The notes under the pieces were generated by a model, which searched no databases, was not told where the DNA came from, and saw nothing but the letters and a program-made list of their open reading frames with translations. DNA of 39,487 nt from CAUSKK01 sp963532425 (GTDB taxonomy: Bacteria > Pseudomonadota > Gammaproteobacteria > Cardiobacteriales > Cardiobacteriaceae), in assembly GCA_963532425.1 (NCBI GenBank), contig CAUSKK010000019.1, positions 1 through 39,487 of the forward strand, written 5' to 3'. Position 1 is the first letter of the stretch; every line of letters starts with the position of its first letter. A program made the position numbers and the translations under genes. Shown here piece after piece: positions 7,157 through 15,029 of this stretch.

Positions 7157-8437
7157 TCAGTGCAGTTTCAGGCGGCCGGAGACGCGGTTCTGCGCCGCCC
7201 GGGCCAGGGCCAGCAGCGCCGTTTTGCGGCAGCCGAGAATGGCCTTGTGGTGGGCCAGATGCAGCGACATATACATATATTTGGCAATCAGGCCCTCGAT
7301 GAACAGATTGCCACCGGAGCGGCCCTTGCTCAGATTGCCCACCCCCTGGCGGTCGCCGAGGGAAATCAGCGAACCCAGCTCCCGATAGACATAGGGCTTC
7401 TCGTATTTTTTGCCGCGACTCTGGGCCCGCAGCATCTTATAGAGATAGGCCGCCTGCTGGTGGGCCGCCGCCGCCCGGGCCGGCACCTGGCGCCCCTCGC
7501 CCCAGGGGCAGGCGGCACAGTCGCCGAGGGCGTAGATGTCCTTGGCGCTGGTGCGCAGCTGGCTGTCCACCTCGAATTGATTGAGGCGATTGGTGGTCAG
7601 GCCATAGTCGCGGTTGCGTTCCGCCGCCTTGATGCCCGCCGCCCAGACGATGACATCGGTGGGAATGGTGCCGCTGGCGGTTTCGATGTGGTCGGCGTGC
7701 AGAGCCTTCACCGGCGTACTGGTCAGCACCTCCACCTGCTTATCGCGCAGGGCCGCTTCGGCGCCCCGGGCCACCCGCTCCGGCAGGCCGTTGAGCAGCC
7801 GGGGCGAGGCCTCCAGCAGGGTGATATGGATACGGAAGCGCTGGGCACTGCCGACGCTCTCGTTGATGGCCCGGTAGGCCTCCACCAGCTCCGCCGCCAG
7901 CTCCACGCCGGTGGCGCCGCCGCCGACAATGCCCACGTTGAGCAGCCGTTCCCGGCTGTAGGCGGCCCTGGCGAAGAGGTTCAGCAGGTGGCGCTGGAAG
8001 CGCTGGGCATCGGCGGCCTGTTCCAGCACGAAGGCGTGCTCGCTGCCGGGGGTACCGAAGAAATTGGAACCGCTGCCCAGGGCCAGCACGCACTGGCCGA
8101 AGCTCAGCTCCCGTTCGGGAATAATAAGTTCCCGGTGGTCATCGTAGACGGCGGCCAGGGTAAGCCGGTGGCCGGGGGCGTCCAGGCGCAGCAGTTCGCC
8201 GGGCATATAGCTGAAGTGGTTGCTGCGGCCGAGAATGCTGTAGGACAGGCCCTCCTGCTGGGGATTGAGCGTGCCCACGGCCACCTCGTGCAGAGTGGGC
8301 TTCCAGATGTGATAGGAGGAGCGGTCGATGAGCAGCACCTTTTCCGGGCCGCGCACCCGCCCAAAATAGCGGCCGAGGCGGGCGGCCAGCTCCAGGCCCC
8401 CGGCGCCGCCGCCGATGATAACGATGTCGTAGTACAT
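7157..8437 (-). CDS. ndh: type II NADH dehydrogenase (NDH-2)
   Basis: 426 residues of the pyridine nucleotide-disulphide oxidoreductase fold. The FAD-binding motif IIGGGAGGLELA is at residues 6-18, the NADH-binding VGIVGGGATGVELA near 168-181, and YALGDCAACP closes the FAD site near 305. AAAHQQAAYL matches the quinone-site AQxAxQ region of NDH-2. The C-terminus carries a short amphipathic membrane-anchoring part. The enzyme passes electrons from NADH to quinone without pumping protons and could supply quinol to the nitrate reductase encoded at 20861. The start ATG has AGGAAAA upstream and is divergent from the prolyl oligopeptidase gene across 144 bases. Confidence 0.93.
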   Translation of the reverse strand: MYYDIVIIGGGAGGLELAARLGRYFGRVRGPEKVLLIDRSSYHIWKPTLHEVAVGTLNPQQEGLSYSILGRSNHFSYMPGELLRLDAPGHRLTLAAVYDDHRELIIPERELSFGQCVLALGSGSNFFGTPGSEHAFVLEQAADAQRFQRHLLNLFARAAYSRERLLNVGIVGGGATGVELAAELVEAYRAINESVGSAQRFRIHITLLEASPRLLNGLPERVARGAEAALRDKQVEVLTSTPVKALHADHIETASGTIPTDVIVWAAGIKAAERNRDYGLTTNRLNQFEVDSQLRTSAKDIYALGDCAACPWGEGRQVPARAAAAHQQAAYLYKMLRAQSRGKKYEKPYVYRELGSLISLGDRQGVGNLSKGRSGGNLFIEGLIAKYMYMSLHLAHHKAILGCRKTALLALARAAQNRVSGRLKLH

Positions 8438-8581
8438 GATTTTCCTTGTGAATATTTAGGGGAACGCCTAACGCGCGCTAATTTTACTGCGGCCCCGGCC
8501 CGGGGACAGACTTTGGCCCGACCGCTACAATGGCCCGGTTCGCCCCGGCGAACTCACCCAGCCTAAACCTGAGGAAACCCC

Positions 8582-10687
8582 ATGAATAAAAAGCTATTTT
8601 TTCTGGCTCTGTGCAGCCTTTTTCCCTGGAGCAACAGTATGAGCGACGACCACGACCCCTATCTCTGGCTGGAGGACATCGACGGTGCCCCGGCCCTGAA
8701 CTGGGTCCAGCAGCAGAATATGCGCACCCGGCAGGCCCTGGCCCAGAGCGATTCCTTCAAAAAAACCGAGGCCGAGCTCCTCGCCATTCTCAATTCCAAC
8801 GACAAAATCCCCTTCGTCGGCAAGCGCGGCCCCTACTACTACAACTTCTGGCAGGACGCCCAGCACCCGCGCGGCCTCTGGCGCCGCACCACCCTGGAGG
8901 AATACCGCCGGGCCGAACCCAAGTGGGAGGTGCTGCTGGATTTGGACGCCCTTAACCAGAAGGAAAACACCAGCTGGGTTTGGCACGGTGCCAGCTGCCT
9001 GCGCCCGGACTACCAGCGCTGCCTGATTTCCCTGTCCCGGAGCGGCTCCGATGCCGATGAAACCCGGGAATTTGACCTGGAAAAGCGCGAATTCGTTGCC
9101 GACGGCTTCCACAAGCCCGAGGCCAAGGGCTCGCTGGATTGGATTGACCGCGACCATGTCTTCGTGCAAACCGACTTTGGCCCGGACAGCCTGACCACCT
9201 CCGGCTATCCGCGCGAGACAAGAATTTGGCGGCGTGGCACGCCCCTGGCCGAGGCCCAGCTCGTCTATCGCGGCGAGGCCAGCGACATGATGGTGGCGGC
9301 CGTGCACGATGACACCCCCGGCTACGAGCGCGATTTTGTCTCCCGGGTCATTGATTTCTACAAATCCGAGCTCTTCCAGCGCGCCGCCGACAACACCCTG
9401 ACGAAAATCGACGTGCCCGATTCGGCCAGCAAAAGCGTGGTGCGCGACTGGCTGCTGATTAGCCCGCGCGAGGACTGGGAAATCAACGGCCACAGTTACC
9501 CGGCCGGCTCCCTGCTGCTGGCCAACTACAAAGATTGGCAGGCCGGCAGGCGCGAGCTGAAGGCCCTGTTCACCCCGGACGAGCACAGTTCCCTGGCGGC
9601 CAGCGTCTGGACGAAGAACTATCTGGTGCTGAATATTCTCGAGGACGTGAAAAACCGGCTGGTCGTTCTGGACCCCAGTAAGGACTGGGCCCCGCGTGAA
9701 CTGAAGGGTATCCCCCACATCGGCACCAGCAGCGTGGCCGCCGTCGATGAGGACGAGGGCGACGAGCTCTGGCTCACCGTCAGCAGCTACGACCAGCCCA
9801 CCACCCTGAGCCTGACCAGCATCGACGGCACGCCCGAGGTGCTGAAAGCGCTGCCGGCCTTCTTCGACGCCAGCGACCTGGTCAGCGAACAGCACTTCGC
9901 CACCAGCGCCGACGGTACGAAAGTTCCCTATTTCCTCGTTCACCACCGGGATTTAAAGCGGGACGGTAAGAATCCGACCCTGCTCTATGGCTACGGCGGC
10001 TTCGAGGTGGCCCTGACGCCCAGCTACACCCCCGGCGTCGGCAAGGCCTGGTTCAGCCGGCGCACGGCCGACGGGCGCGGTGGCGTCTATGTGGTGGCCA
10101 ATATTCGCGGCGGCAGCGAGTACGGCCCGCGCTGGCACCAGGCGGCCCTGCGCGAAAAACGGCCCCGGGCCTATGAGGACTTCGCCGCCGTGGCCCAGGA
10201 TTTAATCGACAAAAAAATCACCAGCCCGGCCCACCTGGGCATTCAGGGCGGCAGCAATGGCGGCCTGCTCATGGGCAATATGCTGACCCAGTACCCGGAG
10301 CGCTTCGGCGCCATCGTCATTCAGGTGCCGCTGCTGGATATGAAGCGCTACAGCCAGCTGCTGGCCGGGGCCTCCTGGATAGCCGAGTATGGCGACCCGT
10401 CCCAGCCCGAGCAGTGGGCCTATCTCCAGACCTTTTCGCCCTATCACCTGTTTGAGGCCAAGCGCGACTATCCGCCGGTGCTCTTCACCACCTCCACCCG
10501 CGACGACCGCGTCCACCCGGGCCACGCCCGCAAGATGATGGCGAAGATGCTGGCGGCGGCCAAAAATGCCCTCTACTACGAGAACACCGAGGGCGGCCAC
10601 GGCGGCGCGGCGGACAATGGCCAGCGCGCCTACATGAACGCCCTGGCCTACGAATTCCTCTGGCAGGAACTGACCAAGGGCCTCTAG
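8582..10687 (+). CDS. prolyl oligopeptidase (peptidase S9A), possibly exported
   Basis: 701 residues. A short hydrophobic N-terminus (KKLFFLALCSLFPW) looks like a signal peptide, so action in the periplasm is likely. Residues about 25-420 form the seven-bladed propeller domain, and the C-terminal alpha/beta-hydrolase domain holds the triad. The serine in GGSNGG is near 558, the aspartate in TRDDRVHPG near 641 and the histidine in EGGHGGA near 673. The order and spacing match the S9A family, which cleaves after proline in short peptides. A second methionine at codon 20 could give a cytoplasmic form, but GAGGAAA lies before the first ATG. A strong terminator follows at once. Confidence 0.93.
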   Translation: MNKKLFFLALCSLFPWSNSMSDDHDPYLWLEDIDGAPALNWVQQQNMRTRQALAQSDSFKKTEAELLAILNSNDKIPFVGKRGPYYYNFWQDAQHPRGLWRRTTLEEYRRAEPKWEVLLDLDALNQKENTSWVWHGASCLRPDYQRCLISLSRSGSDADETREFDLEKREFVADGFHKPEAKGSLDWIDRDHVFVQTDFGPDSLTTSGYPRETRIWRRGTPLAEAQLVYRGEASDMMVAAVHDDTPGYERDFVSRVIDFYKSELFQRAADNTLTKIDVPDSASKSVVRDWLLISPREDWEINGHSYPAGSLLLANYKDWQAGRRELKALFTPDEHSSLAASVWTKNYLVLNILEDVKNRLVVLDPSKDWAPRELKGIPHIGTSSVAAVDEDEGDELWLTVSSYDQPTTLSLTSIDGTPEVLKALPAFFDASDLVSEQHFATSADGTKVPYFLVHHRDLKRDGKNPTLLYGYGGFEVALTPSYTPGVGKAWFSRRTADGRGGVYVVANIRGGSEYGPRWHQAALREKRPRAYEDFAAVAQDLIDKKITSPAHLGIQGGSNGGLLMGNMLTQYPERFGAIVIQVPLLDMKRYSQLLAGASWIAEYGDPSQPEQWAYLQTFSPYHLFEAKRDYPPVLFTTSTRDDRVHPGHARKMMAKMLAAAKNALYYENTEGGHGGAADNGQRAYMNALAYEFLWQELTKGL

Positions 10688-10693
10688 GCGCAC

Positions 10694-10726
10694 AAAAAAG
10701 CCCCTCGCTTGAGGGGCTTCTTTTTT
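10694..10726. terminator. bidirectional intrinsic terminator
   Basis: GCCCCTC, loop GCTT and GAGGGGC are flanked by six A on the left and TTCTTTTTT on the right. It sits between two convergent genes and can stop both the prolyl oligopeptidase transcript and the minus-strand gene that ends at 10725. Confidence 0.85.
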
Positions 10727-11315
10727 AGGGGCTCAGCGGCCGCACTTCATAGTGGAAGAGGGCCCGTTCCGGGTTCGGCTGCTGGGCCTGGAGCGGGGCC
10801 AGCGGCGTCAGGGCCACGGTCTGGGGCAGGGAACGATTGCCACGCTGGTTGTAGCGGCGCAGATGCAGGCTGAAATCACGGCGGTAGCCGGCGCCGTCGC
10901 CATCGTTCACGCCGACGCTGGCGGTGTAATTAACGGCGCTGTCATTGGGATTGGGCTGGAAATCCATGCGGGCCGCCGTCCAGCGCCAGCCGCAGCCGTC
11001 GTCGTCCGGACGCAGGGCGTCGAAATAGAGCCGGGCCCGGTAGTGCTGGGGCGCCAGCGTCTCCACCGTCAGCGGCAGGGCCACGGTTCTGTCGCTGCAT
11101 TCGGACTGGTAGACGGCCACGGCGCTCACCGGCTGCAAATCGGCCGGGCCGTTGGCCACCTGCACGCTGAATTCCTGGGCCGCCAGCGGCTGGCCGTTCA
11201 GATTTAGGGTCTGGACGCTGCGGTGCACCTGGCGATTCAGCCGGGTGCCGTGAATGGTCTGGGCCGCCAGCAGGCCCGGCAGCAGGGCCAGGGTCAGGGT
11301 GAAACGTAGGGTCAT
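10725..11315 (-). CDS. secreted protein of unknown function
   Basis: 196 residues. An N-terminal signal peptide (MTLRFTLTLALLPGLLAAQ) should be cut after residue 18-19. The mature part looks beta-rich, with alternating hydrophobic residues, and has two cysteines (SECSD near 72 and DGCGW near 107) that could form a disulfide after export. GGAGG stands before the ATG, which faces the three-gene operon at 11393 across 77 bases. I recognise no family. The predicted location is periplasm or surface. Confidence 0.7.
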   Translation of the reverse strand: MTLRFTLTLALLPGLLAAQTIHGTRLNRQVHRSVQTLNLNGQPLAAQEFSVQVANGPADLQPVSAVAVYQSECSDRTVALPLTVETLAPQHYRARLYFDALRPDDDGCGWRWTAARMDFQPNPNDSAVNYTASVGVNDGDGAGYRRDFSLHLRRYNQRGNRSLPQTVALTPLAPLQAQQPNPERALFHYEVRPLSP

Positions 11316-11368
11316 AATTCCTCCACGGTCAGTTGAATGGAAAGCTGATTGTAGCGCTGTGCTAAGGT

Positions 11369-11378
11369 GAAGCGCTTC
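11369..11378. repeat. single GAAGCGCTTC copy directly in front of a ribosome site
   Basis: This exact palindrome lies six bases before the AGGAGG of the gene at 11393, inside a 77-base divergent promoter region. It has the look of a LacI-type operator core. The same sequence is so common in this genome that regulation cannot be assumed. Confidence 0.6.
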
Positions 11379-11392
11379 AGCTAGGAGGATTT

Positions 11393-11662
11393 ATGGAAAC
11401 TTATGACGAAGCCACCCGGGGCCAGCGGGTGATTTACGACGTCGGCGGCACCGGTCTGGTCTGCCTCTACGCCCTGAAACGCGTGGGGACGGCCTATCTC
11501 AGCTACTACGAGGCCACCCCCTTCGACGTCTGGGACGGGGCCGGGGCCGACGCCCGCCTGGAGATAGAACGCTGGCCCCGCCGGGACGAGGCCCTGCACC
11601 ACCTGATTCAACGGGGCGCCGACCCGAAGCGCTTCGTCATTTGGCCCGGCCCCCGGCCATGA
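11393..11662 (+). CDS. hypothetical protein, first gene of a coupled three-gene operon
   Basis: 89 residues, no signal peptide, rich in aromatic and charged residues (YLSYYEATPFDVW, ERWPRRDEALHHL). A strong AGGAGG ribosome site is seven bases before the ATG. Its TGA overlaps the ATG of the next gene (ATGA at 11659-11662), a hallmark of translational coupling, so the proteins probably act together. An exact GAAGCGCTTC at 11626 is read as Lys-Arg-Phe near the C-terminus. I recognise no family. Confidence 0.65.
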   Translation: METYDEATRGQRVIYDVGGTGLVCLYALKRVGTAYLSYYEATPFDVWDGAGADARLEIERWPRRDEALHHLIQRGADPKRFVIWPGPRP

Positions 11663-12198
11663 TGGCCGAACTGACGGCGGCCCTGGCGCCCCTGACCCGG
11701 CGCCAGCTGCAGGACTGGCTGGTGGCCCTGCCCCCGGGGCGGCGGCCGCTGGCCCGGCGCTGGAAGCCCGAGGGCGAGGTGTGGCAGTGGCGCTGGCGCG
11801 GCCGGACGCTGGAACTGCACCTGGAATGGCCCGAGGGCCTTTACTGGGAGACGCCGAAGCGCTTCCCCGTCGCGGAGGAAGCCGAACTGGAAGCCCTGCT
11901 GCTGGCGCCGCTGCGGCCGGCCGTTTCGCCCCTGCTGGCCCTGGCCCTCCGGCTGGAAGCGCTCGACTACGCCGGCCGGGAACGCTGGCGGGCAGCCCTG
12001 CCGATGGAAATCCAGCCGGACGGCCACGAGCTGCTGCTCTGGGACGACCGGGAACAGTGGCACTGGCGCTGGCGCGGGAAGCGCTTCACTCTGGTTTGGG
12101 ATGTGGCCGTCGGTCTGTTTTTTGAAAGCGCCGATTTTTCTCCGACCGAGAAGGCCGAACTGGCCGGGCTGCTGGTGGCGGCGCTGGAGCGGTGCTGA
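11659..12198 (+). CDS. hypothetical Trp-rich protein with an internal duplication
   Basis: 179 residues from the ATG that overlaps the upstream stop; a second ATG follows directly. The protein is unusually rich in tryptophan and arginine and seems to be built from two similar halves. WQWRWRGRTLELHLEWPEGL, then an acidic ELEALLLAPL segment, occurs near 35-80. WHWRWRGKRFTLVWDVAVGL, then ELAGLLVAAL, occurs near 130-176. No membrane segment or signal peptide is evident. Exact GAAGCGCTTC copies at 11856 and 12078 are both read as Lys-Arg-Phe, and a near copy is at 11954. The last base of its TGA is the first base of the next ATG. The family is unknown to me. Confidence 0.65.
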   Translation: MMAELTAALAPLTRRQLQDWLVALPPGRRPLARRWKPEGEVWQWRWRGRTLELHLEWPEGLYWETPKRFPVAEEAELEALLLAPLRPAVSPLLALALRLEALDYAGRERWRAALPMEIQPDGHELLLWDDREQWHWRWRGKRFTLVWDVAVGLFFESADFSPTEKAELAGLLVAALERC

Positions 12199-12464
12199 TG
12201 CTCTGGCTGCTGCCGCTCAGCTATCTGCTCGACGGCCTGACCCTGGCCCTGCTACACCGCCACCCGCGCTGGCCGCTGGGCTGGCTGCTGGCCACCACCG
12301 CCCTGCTGCGCTGGCCGCTGCTGGTTTATGTATTGCCCCGGCCCTGGGCCTACGACGGCTGGGCTTCGGCCCTGGGCAACGGCCTGTTCAATCTGCTGCT
12401 CCTCGTCCTGGCCCTGGCGCCGCTGCTGCTGCTGGCTTGGTTCAACCGGGAAAAATCGCTATAG
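12198..12464 (+). CDS. small integral membrane protein, third gene of the coupled operon
   Basis: 88 residues starting at the ATG in TGATG, overlapping the previous stop by one base. About three hydrophobic segments can be seen: MLWLLPLSYLLDGLTLALL, then WPLGWLLATTALLRWPLLVY, then LFNLLLLVLALAPLLLLAW, followed by the positive NREK tail. It is likely an inner-membrane partner of the two soluble proteins encoded before it. A GTG six bases upstream is an alternative start. No family is recognised. Confidence 0.65.
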   Translation: MLWLLPLSYLLDGLTLALLHRHPRWPLGWLLATTALLRWPLLVYVLPRPWAYDGWASALGNGLFNLLLLVLALAPLLLLAWFNREKSL

Positions 12465-12513
12465 TGCCCGGGCGGCTCCGGCCGTCTTCTCCAACTAAAT
12501 TGAGGAATTTACG

Positions 12514-13305
12514 ATGAAAAAAACGTCTACGCTCGTTTTCAGCCTAAGCCTGGTTTGCCTACTGGCCGCCTGTGGGGGCGGTTCCGATGACAAGCAACCC
12601 GCGCCCAATCCCACCGCCACCCCCACGCCGCGCAGTGCCAACCCCTTCGGCAAGGCCACCAACACGGCCAACGGCACCTATCGCGGCGAGGCGGCCACGG
12701 TCAGCACCGGCGCCGGCATCACCGCCAGCAGCACCATTCAGCGGGTGGCCACCAATGACCTCAGCACCATTCGCATCAACGGCAAGGATATTCCGCTGCA
12801 ATTTCCGAATATCCATGTGCGCAGCATGACCTCCATCAGCAACAGCACCATCAACAACACCTTCTTCCGCCATTACATCGTCAGCGGCAGCAACTACGCC
12901 AACAGCCGTTTCGGCTATGTCAATCTCGGCGACAATGACAGCCAGAGCCAGCTATTCAGCGTCGGTAATATCACCCAGAACATGCCCACCAGCGGCAACG
13001 CCAAGTACGTGGGCAGCGCCGCCGTGGCCGTCAATGGCGATGTGGGCGTGGCCAAGGCCCATTTCAGCGCCAACTTCGGCCAGAAAACCCTGGTGGGCAG
13101 CATCAGCAAGGAGGACAACGGCCGGCTGGATTTCAAACCCATCGACATCAGCGCCACCATCAGCGGCCAGGGCTTCGCCACCACCGGCACCGGCAGCGTG
13201 CAGAGCGCCGGCCACTTCTACGGCGACGACGCCCGCGAGCTCGGCGGTCTCTTCAGCGACAGCAGCCAGAACGCTTCGGGCAGCTTCGGCGCCATCAAGC
13301 AGTAG
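12514..13305 (+). CDS. TbpB-type beta-barrel surface lipoprotein
   Basis: 263 residues. The signal peptide ends in the lipobox LAAC, followed by GGGSDD and a low-complexity Pro/Thr linker typical of lipoproteins destined for the outer leaflet. The C-terminal half ends with HFYGDDARELGGLF and SGSFGAIKQ. This matches the closing strands of the TbpB/fHbp-like eight-stranded barrel (transferrin-binding protein-like family). Members bind host or metal ligands and some are moved to the surface by Slam proteins. No receptor or Slam gene is nearby, so the ligand is unknown. TGAGGAA precedes the ATG and a strong terminator follows. Confidence 0.8.
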   Translation: MKKTSTLVFSLSLVCLLAACGGGSDDKQPAPNPTATPTPRSANPFGKATNTANGTYRGEAATVSTGAGITASSTIQRVATNDLSTIRINGKDIPLQFPNIHVRSMTSISNSTINNTFFRHYIVSGSNYANSRFGYVNLGDNDSQSQLFSVGNITQNMPTSGNAKYVGSAAVAVNGDVGVAKAHFSANFGQKTLVGSISKEDNGRLDFKPIDISATISGQGFATTGTGSVQSAGHFYGDDARELGGLFSDSSQNASGSFGAIKQ

Positions 13306-13323
13306 GCCCCGCCTCGACCTAGT

Positions 13324-13353
13324 AAAAACCACCCGCTCGGGTGGTTTTTTTTT
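13324..13353. terminator. bidirectional intrinsic terminator
   Basis: AACCACCC, loop GCTC and GGGTGGTT are flanked by A residues on the left and a run of T on the right. It stops the TbpB-like gene and, from the other side, can stop transcription from the Sel1 lipoprotein gene that ends at 13472. Confidence 0.85.
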
Positions 13354-13361
13354 GGCCGGGG

Positions 13362-13468
13362 GAAGCGCTTCCCTTCTGCCGCTTTCCCGGGGGAAGCGCT
13401 TCATTCCAGACGGGTCGTTTCCGGCGTCGCGCCCCGGTGAAAATGAGTGGCTCCGCTCGAAGCGCTTC
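13362..13468. repeat. short palindrome cluster (three GAAGCGCTTC)
   Basis: Exact copies start at 13362, 13393 and 13459 between two convergent genes. The first two are 31 bases apart and the third is 66 bases further, again near multiples of about 32. Confidence 0.85.
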
Positions 13469-13471
13469 GGT

Positions 13472-13924
13472 TTAGGGGGACGGGCAAATCCGTTCCACGT
13501 CGGAGGTCCAGCTCCAGCTATCGCCGGATTTGCGGTAGTAGTCGCAGGCCTTGGCCAAATCTTTCTCCAGGCCGGGACCGCCCTTCTCATAGAGTCGGCC
13601 GATGAACCAATAGCCTTTGGGATAGTTGGCGGCCAGCTTTTCGAACCAGTCCTTGGCCGTGGCGTAGTTCTGGGTTACCCCCTCGCCGTGGATGTACATC
13701 TGGCCCATTCGGCTGATGGCGTCGCTATGGCCGGCCTGGGCCAGGGGCCGCAGCAGGGCCAGGGCGCGTTTATAGTCCCGTTGGTCATAGGCCGCCGTCG
13801 CCTCCTGATAGCTTTTTTCCTGTTCGGCCGGGCTCAGGTTTGGCGTTGGCATGGGCGTTGAACCGCCGCCGGCACAGCCGGCCAGCAACAGCAGCAGGGG
13901 TTGCAGTGGTTTAGGTGTTTTCAT
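13472..13924 (-). CDS. Sel1-repeat lipoprotein (short paralogue)
   Basis: 150 residues. Signal peptide with lipobox LAGC (cysteine 17), a GGGST linker, then two to three Sel1-like repeats (YKRALALLRPLAQAGHSDAI, YATAKDWFEKLA, YWFIGRLYEKGGPGLEKDL) and a C-terminal cysteine. Sel1 repeats form alpha-solenoid protein-binding surfaces. The first 26 residues are nearly identical to those of the neighbour at 14128, and the 5' DNA is also duplicated, so the two genes arose recently by tandem duplication. GAGGAAAAAACC precedes the ATG. A role as periplasmic adaptor or inhibitor partner of the caspase-Sel1 protein is only a guess. Confidence 0.85.
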   Translation of the reverse strand: MKTPKPLQPLLLLLAGCAGGGSTPMPTPNLSPAEQEKSYQEATAAYDQRDYKRALALLRPLAQAGHSDAISRMGQMYIHGEGVTQNYATAKDWFEKLAANYPKGYWFIGRLYEKGGPGLEKDLAKACDYYRKSGDSWSWTSDVERICPSP

Positions 13925-14127
13925 GGTTTTTTCCTCGAGTTAGGGACAAGGGACGGCCCGAGGGGCCTCCTCCACGGGAAATACGGGATAAAACGCGACC
14001 GATGGCGCCCGGGGGAGCGCTTCGTTTCTGCTGGCCATAAAAAAGCCGGGCAGGGGCCCGGCGGGTGAAAGTGAAGCGTTGTGATGTGGCTACTTCGGCT
14101 CGCGGGCCGAAGCGCTTCGGACTGGGA
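13925..14127 (-). repeat. duplicated intergenic module, copy 1
   Basis: About 190 bases that match 14833-15029 closely. In order on the plus strand they hold the mirrored ribosome site, a tract with GGACGGCCCGAG and CCTCCTCCACGGG, an AGCGCTTCG half palindrome, a minus-strand terminator and a full GAAGCGCTTC (14109). The gene, its 3' palindrome, its terminator and its leader appear to have been copied as one block. Confidence 0.8.
14039..14063 (-). terminator. intrinsic terminator of the 14128 Sel1 lipoprotein gene
   Basis: On the minus strand GCCGGGC, loop CCCT and GCCCGGC are followed by seven T, within the spacer after the stop at 14128. Confidence 0.8.
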
Positions 14128-14832
14128 CTAGCGGGAGCAGGTTCTTTCGACCCCCTTCTTCCAGCCGCCCTTCCGGTAATAGTGGCAGGCCTGTTCTAAA
14201 TCCTTTTCCAGCCCCGGGCCGCCCTGCTCATAAAGCTCGCCAATCCACCCATAGTCGTCGCTGTCGCCGTAGGCGGCGGCCTTTTCAAACCACTCTTTGG
14301 CGCTGGCGTAGTTCCGCTCCAGACCCGGGCCGCCCTGCCGGTAAAGGTCGCCAATCCCCCAATAGCCGGTGCTGTTGCCGGCGGCGATGGCCTTTTCATA
14401 CCACCGTTTGGCGGTGGCCCAGTTCTGCTCCAGACCCGGGCCGCCCTCCCGGTAAAGCCCACCAATCGCCAAATAGCCGTTGCTGGCGCCGGCGTCGCCG
14501 GCCTTTTCAAACCACCGTTTGGCGCTGGCGTAGTCCTCGGCGACCCCCTGGCCCCTTTCGTACATAAGGCCGATTCTCTCCATAGACTTGGCGTGGCCGA
14601 CGGCGGCCAGCCGGTGAAAGAGCTCCAGCGTCCGGGCGTAATTCTCTTGGCCAAAGGCGGCCTCGGCCTCCTCCCAAATCTTCTCCTGCTCGGCCTCGCT
14701 TAGGTTGGAAGCGGTGCTGGCGGTGGCCGTTTCCGCCGGGGCCGGGTTTGGCATTGGCATGGGCGTTGAACCGCCGCCGGCACAGCCGGCCAGTAACAGC
14801 AGCAGGGGTTGCAGTGGTTTAGGTGTTTTCAT
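14128..14832 (-). CDS. Sel1-repeat lipoprotein (long paralogue)
   Basis: 234 residues. The lipoprotein signal is the same as in the 13472 gene (lipobox LAGC), then a Pro/Ala/Thr linker and at least four Sel1 repeats from about residue 65 on. They carry a recurring phrase of the type GGPGLEQNWATAKRWYEKA. The repeats are most similar to those at the C-terminus of the caspase protein encoded just upstream on the same strand (VAEDYASAKRWFEKAGDAG in both). The gene may therefore be a caspase-less derivative that gained a lipoprotein signal. It has its own leader and terminator and is probably an independent transcription unit. The function is unknown; the solenoid suggests protein binding in the periplasm. 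Confidence 0.85.
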   Translation of the reverse strand: MKTPKPLQPLLLLLAGCAGGGSTPMPMPNPAPAETATASTASNLSEAEQEKIWEEAEAAFGQENYARTLELFHRLAAVGHAKSMERIGLMYERGQGVAEDYASAKRWFEKAGDAGASNGYLAIGGLYREGGPGLEQNWATAKRWYEKAIAAGNSTGYWGIGDLYRQGGPGLERNYASAKEWFEKAAAYGDSDDYGWIGELYEQGGPGLEKDLEQACHYYRKGGWKKGVERTCSR

Positions 14833-15029
14833 GGTTTTTTCCTCGTGTTAGGGACAATAGACGGCCCGAGAGCCTCCTCCACGGGCAATACGGGATAAAA
14901 CGCGGTGGGCGGGGCAAGGGGGGAGCGCTTCGTTTCTTCTGGCCATAAAAAAGCCGGGCAGAACCCGGCGGGTGAAAGCGTTGTCGCGTGGCTACTTCGG
15001 CTCGCGGGCCGAAGCGCTTCGGGCTGGAG
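14833..15029 (-). repeat. duplicated intergenic module, copy 2
   Basis: Close match of 13925-14127, with the same order of leader tract, AGCGCTTCG half palindrome, minus-strand terminator and full GAAGCGCTTC (15011). It supports block duplication of the Sel1 genes with their control regions. Confidence 0.8.
14947..14969 (-). terminator. intrinsic terminator of the caspase-Sel1 gene
   Basis: On the minus strand GCCGGG, a five-base loop and CCCGGC are followed by six T, shortly after the stop of the gene ending at 15030. Confidence 0.75.

Noticed and set aside
8594..9946. 450-codon open frame antisense to the prolyl oligopeptidase gene, and similar frames antisense to ndh, narG and narK
   Set aside because: In high-GC DNA the antisense of a real gene often stays open. 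The sense strands carry clear catalytic motifs; the antisense products have no recognisable features.
11369..11378. LacI-type operator in front of the three-gene operon
   Set aside because: It is identical to the genome's abundant palindrome, no LacI-family regulator gene is nearby, and the position could be chance. Kept only as a repeat.
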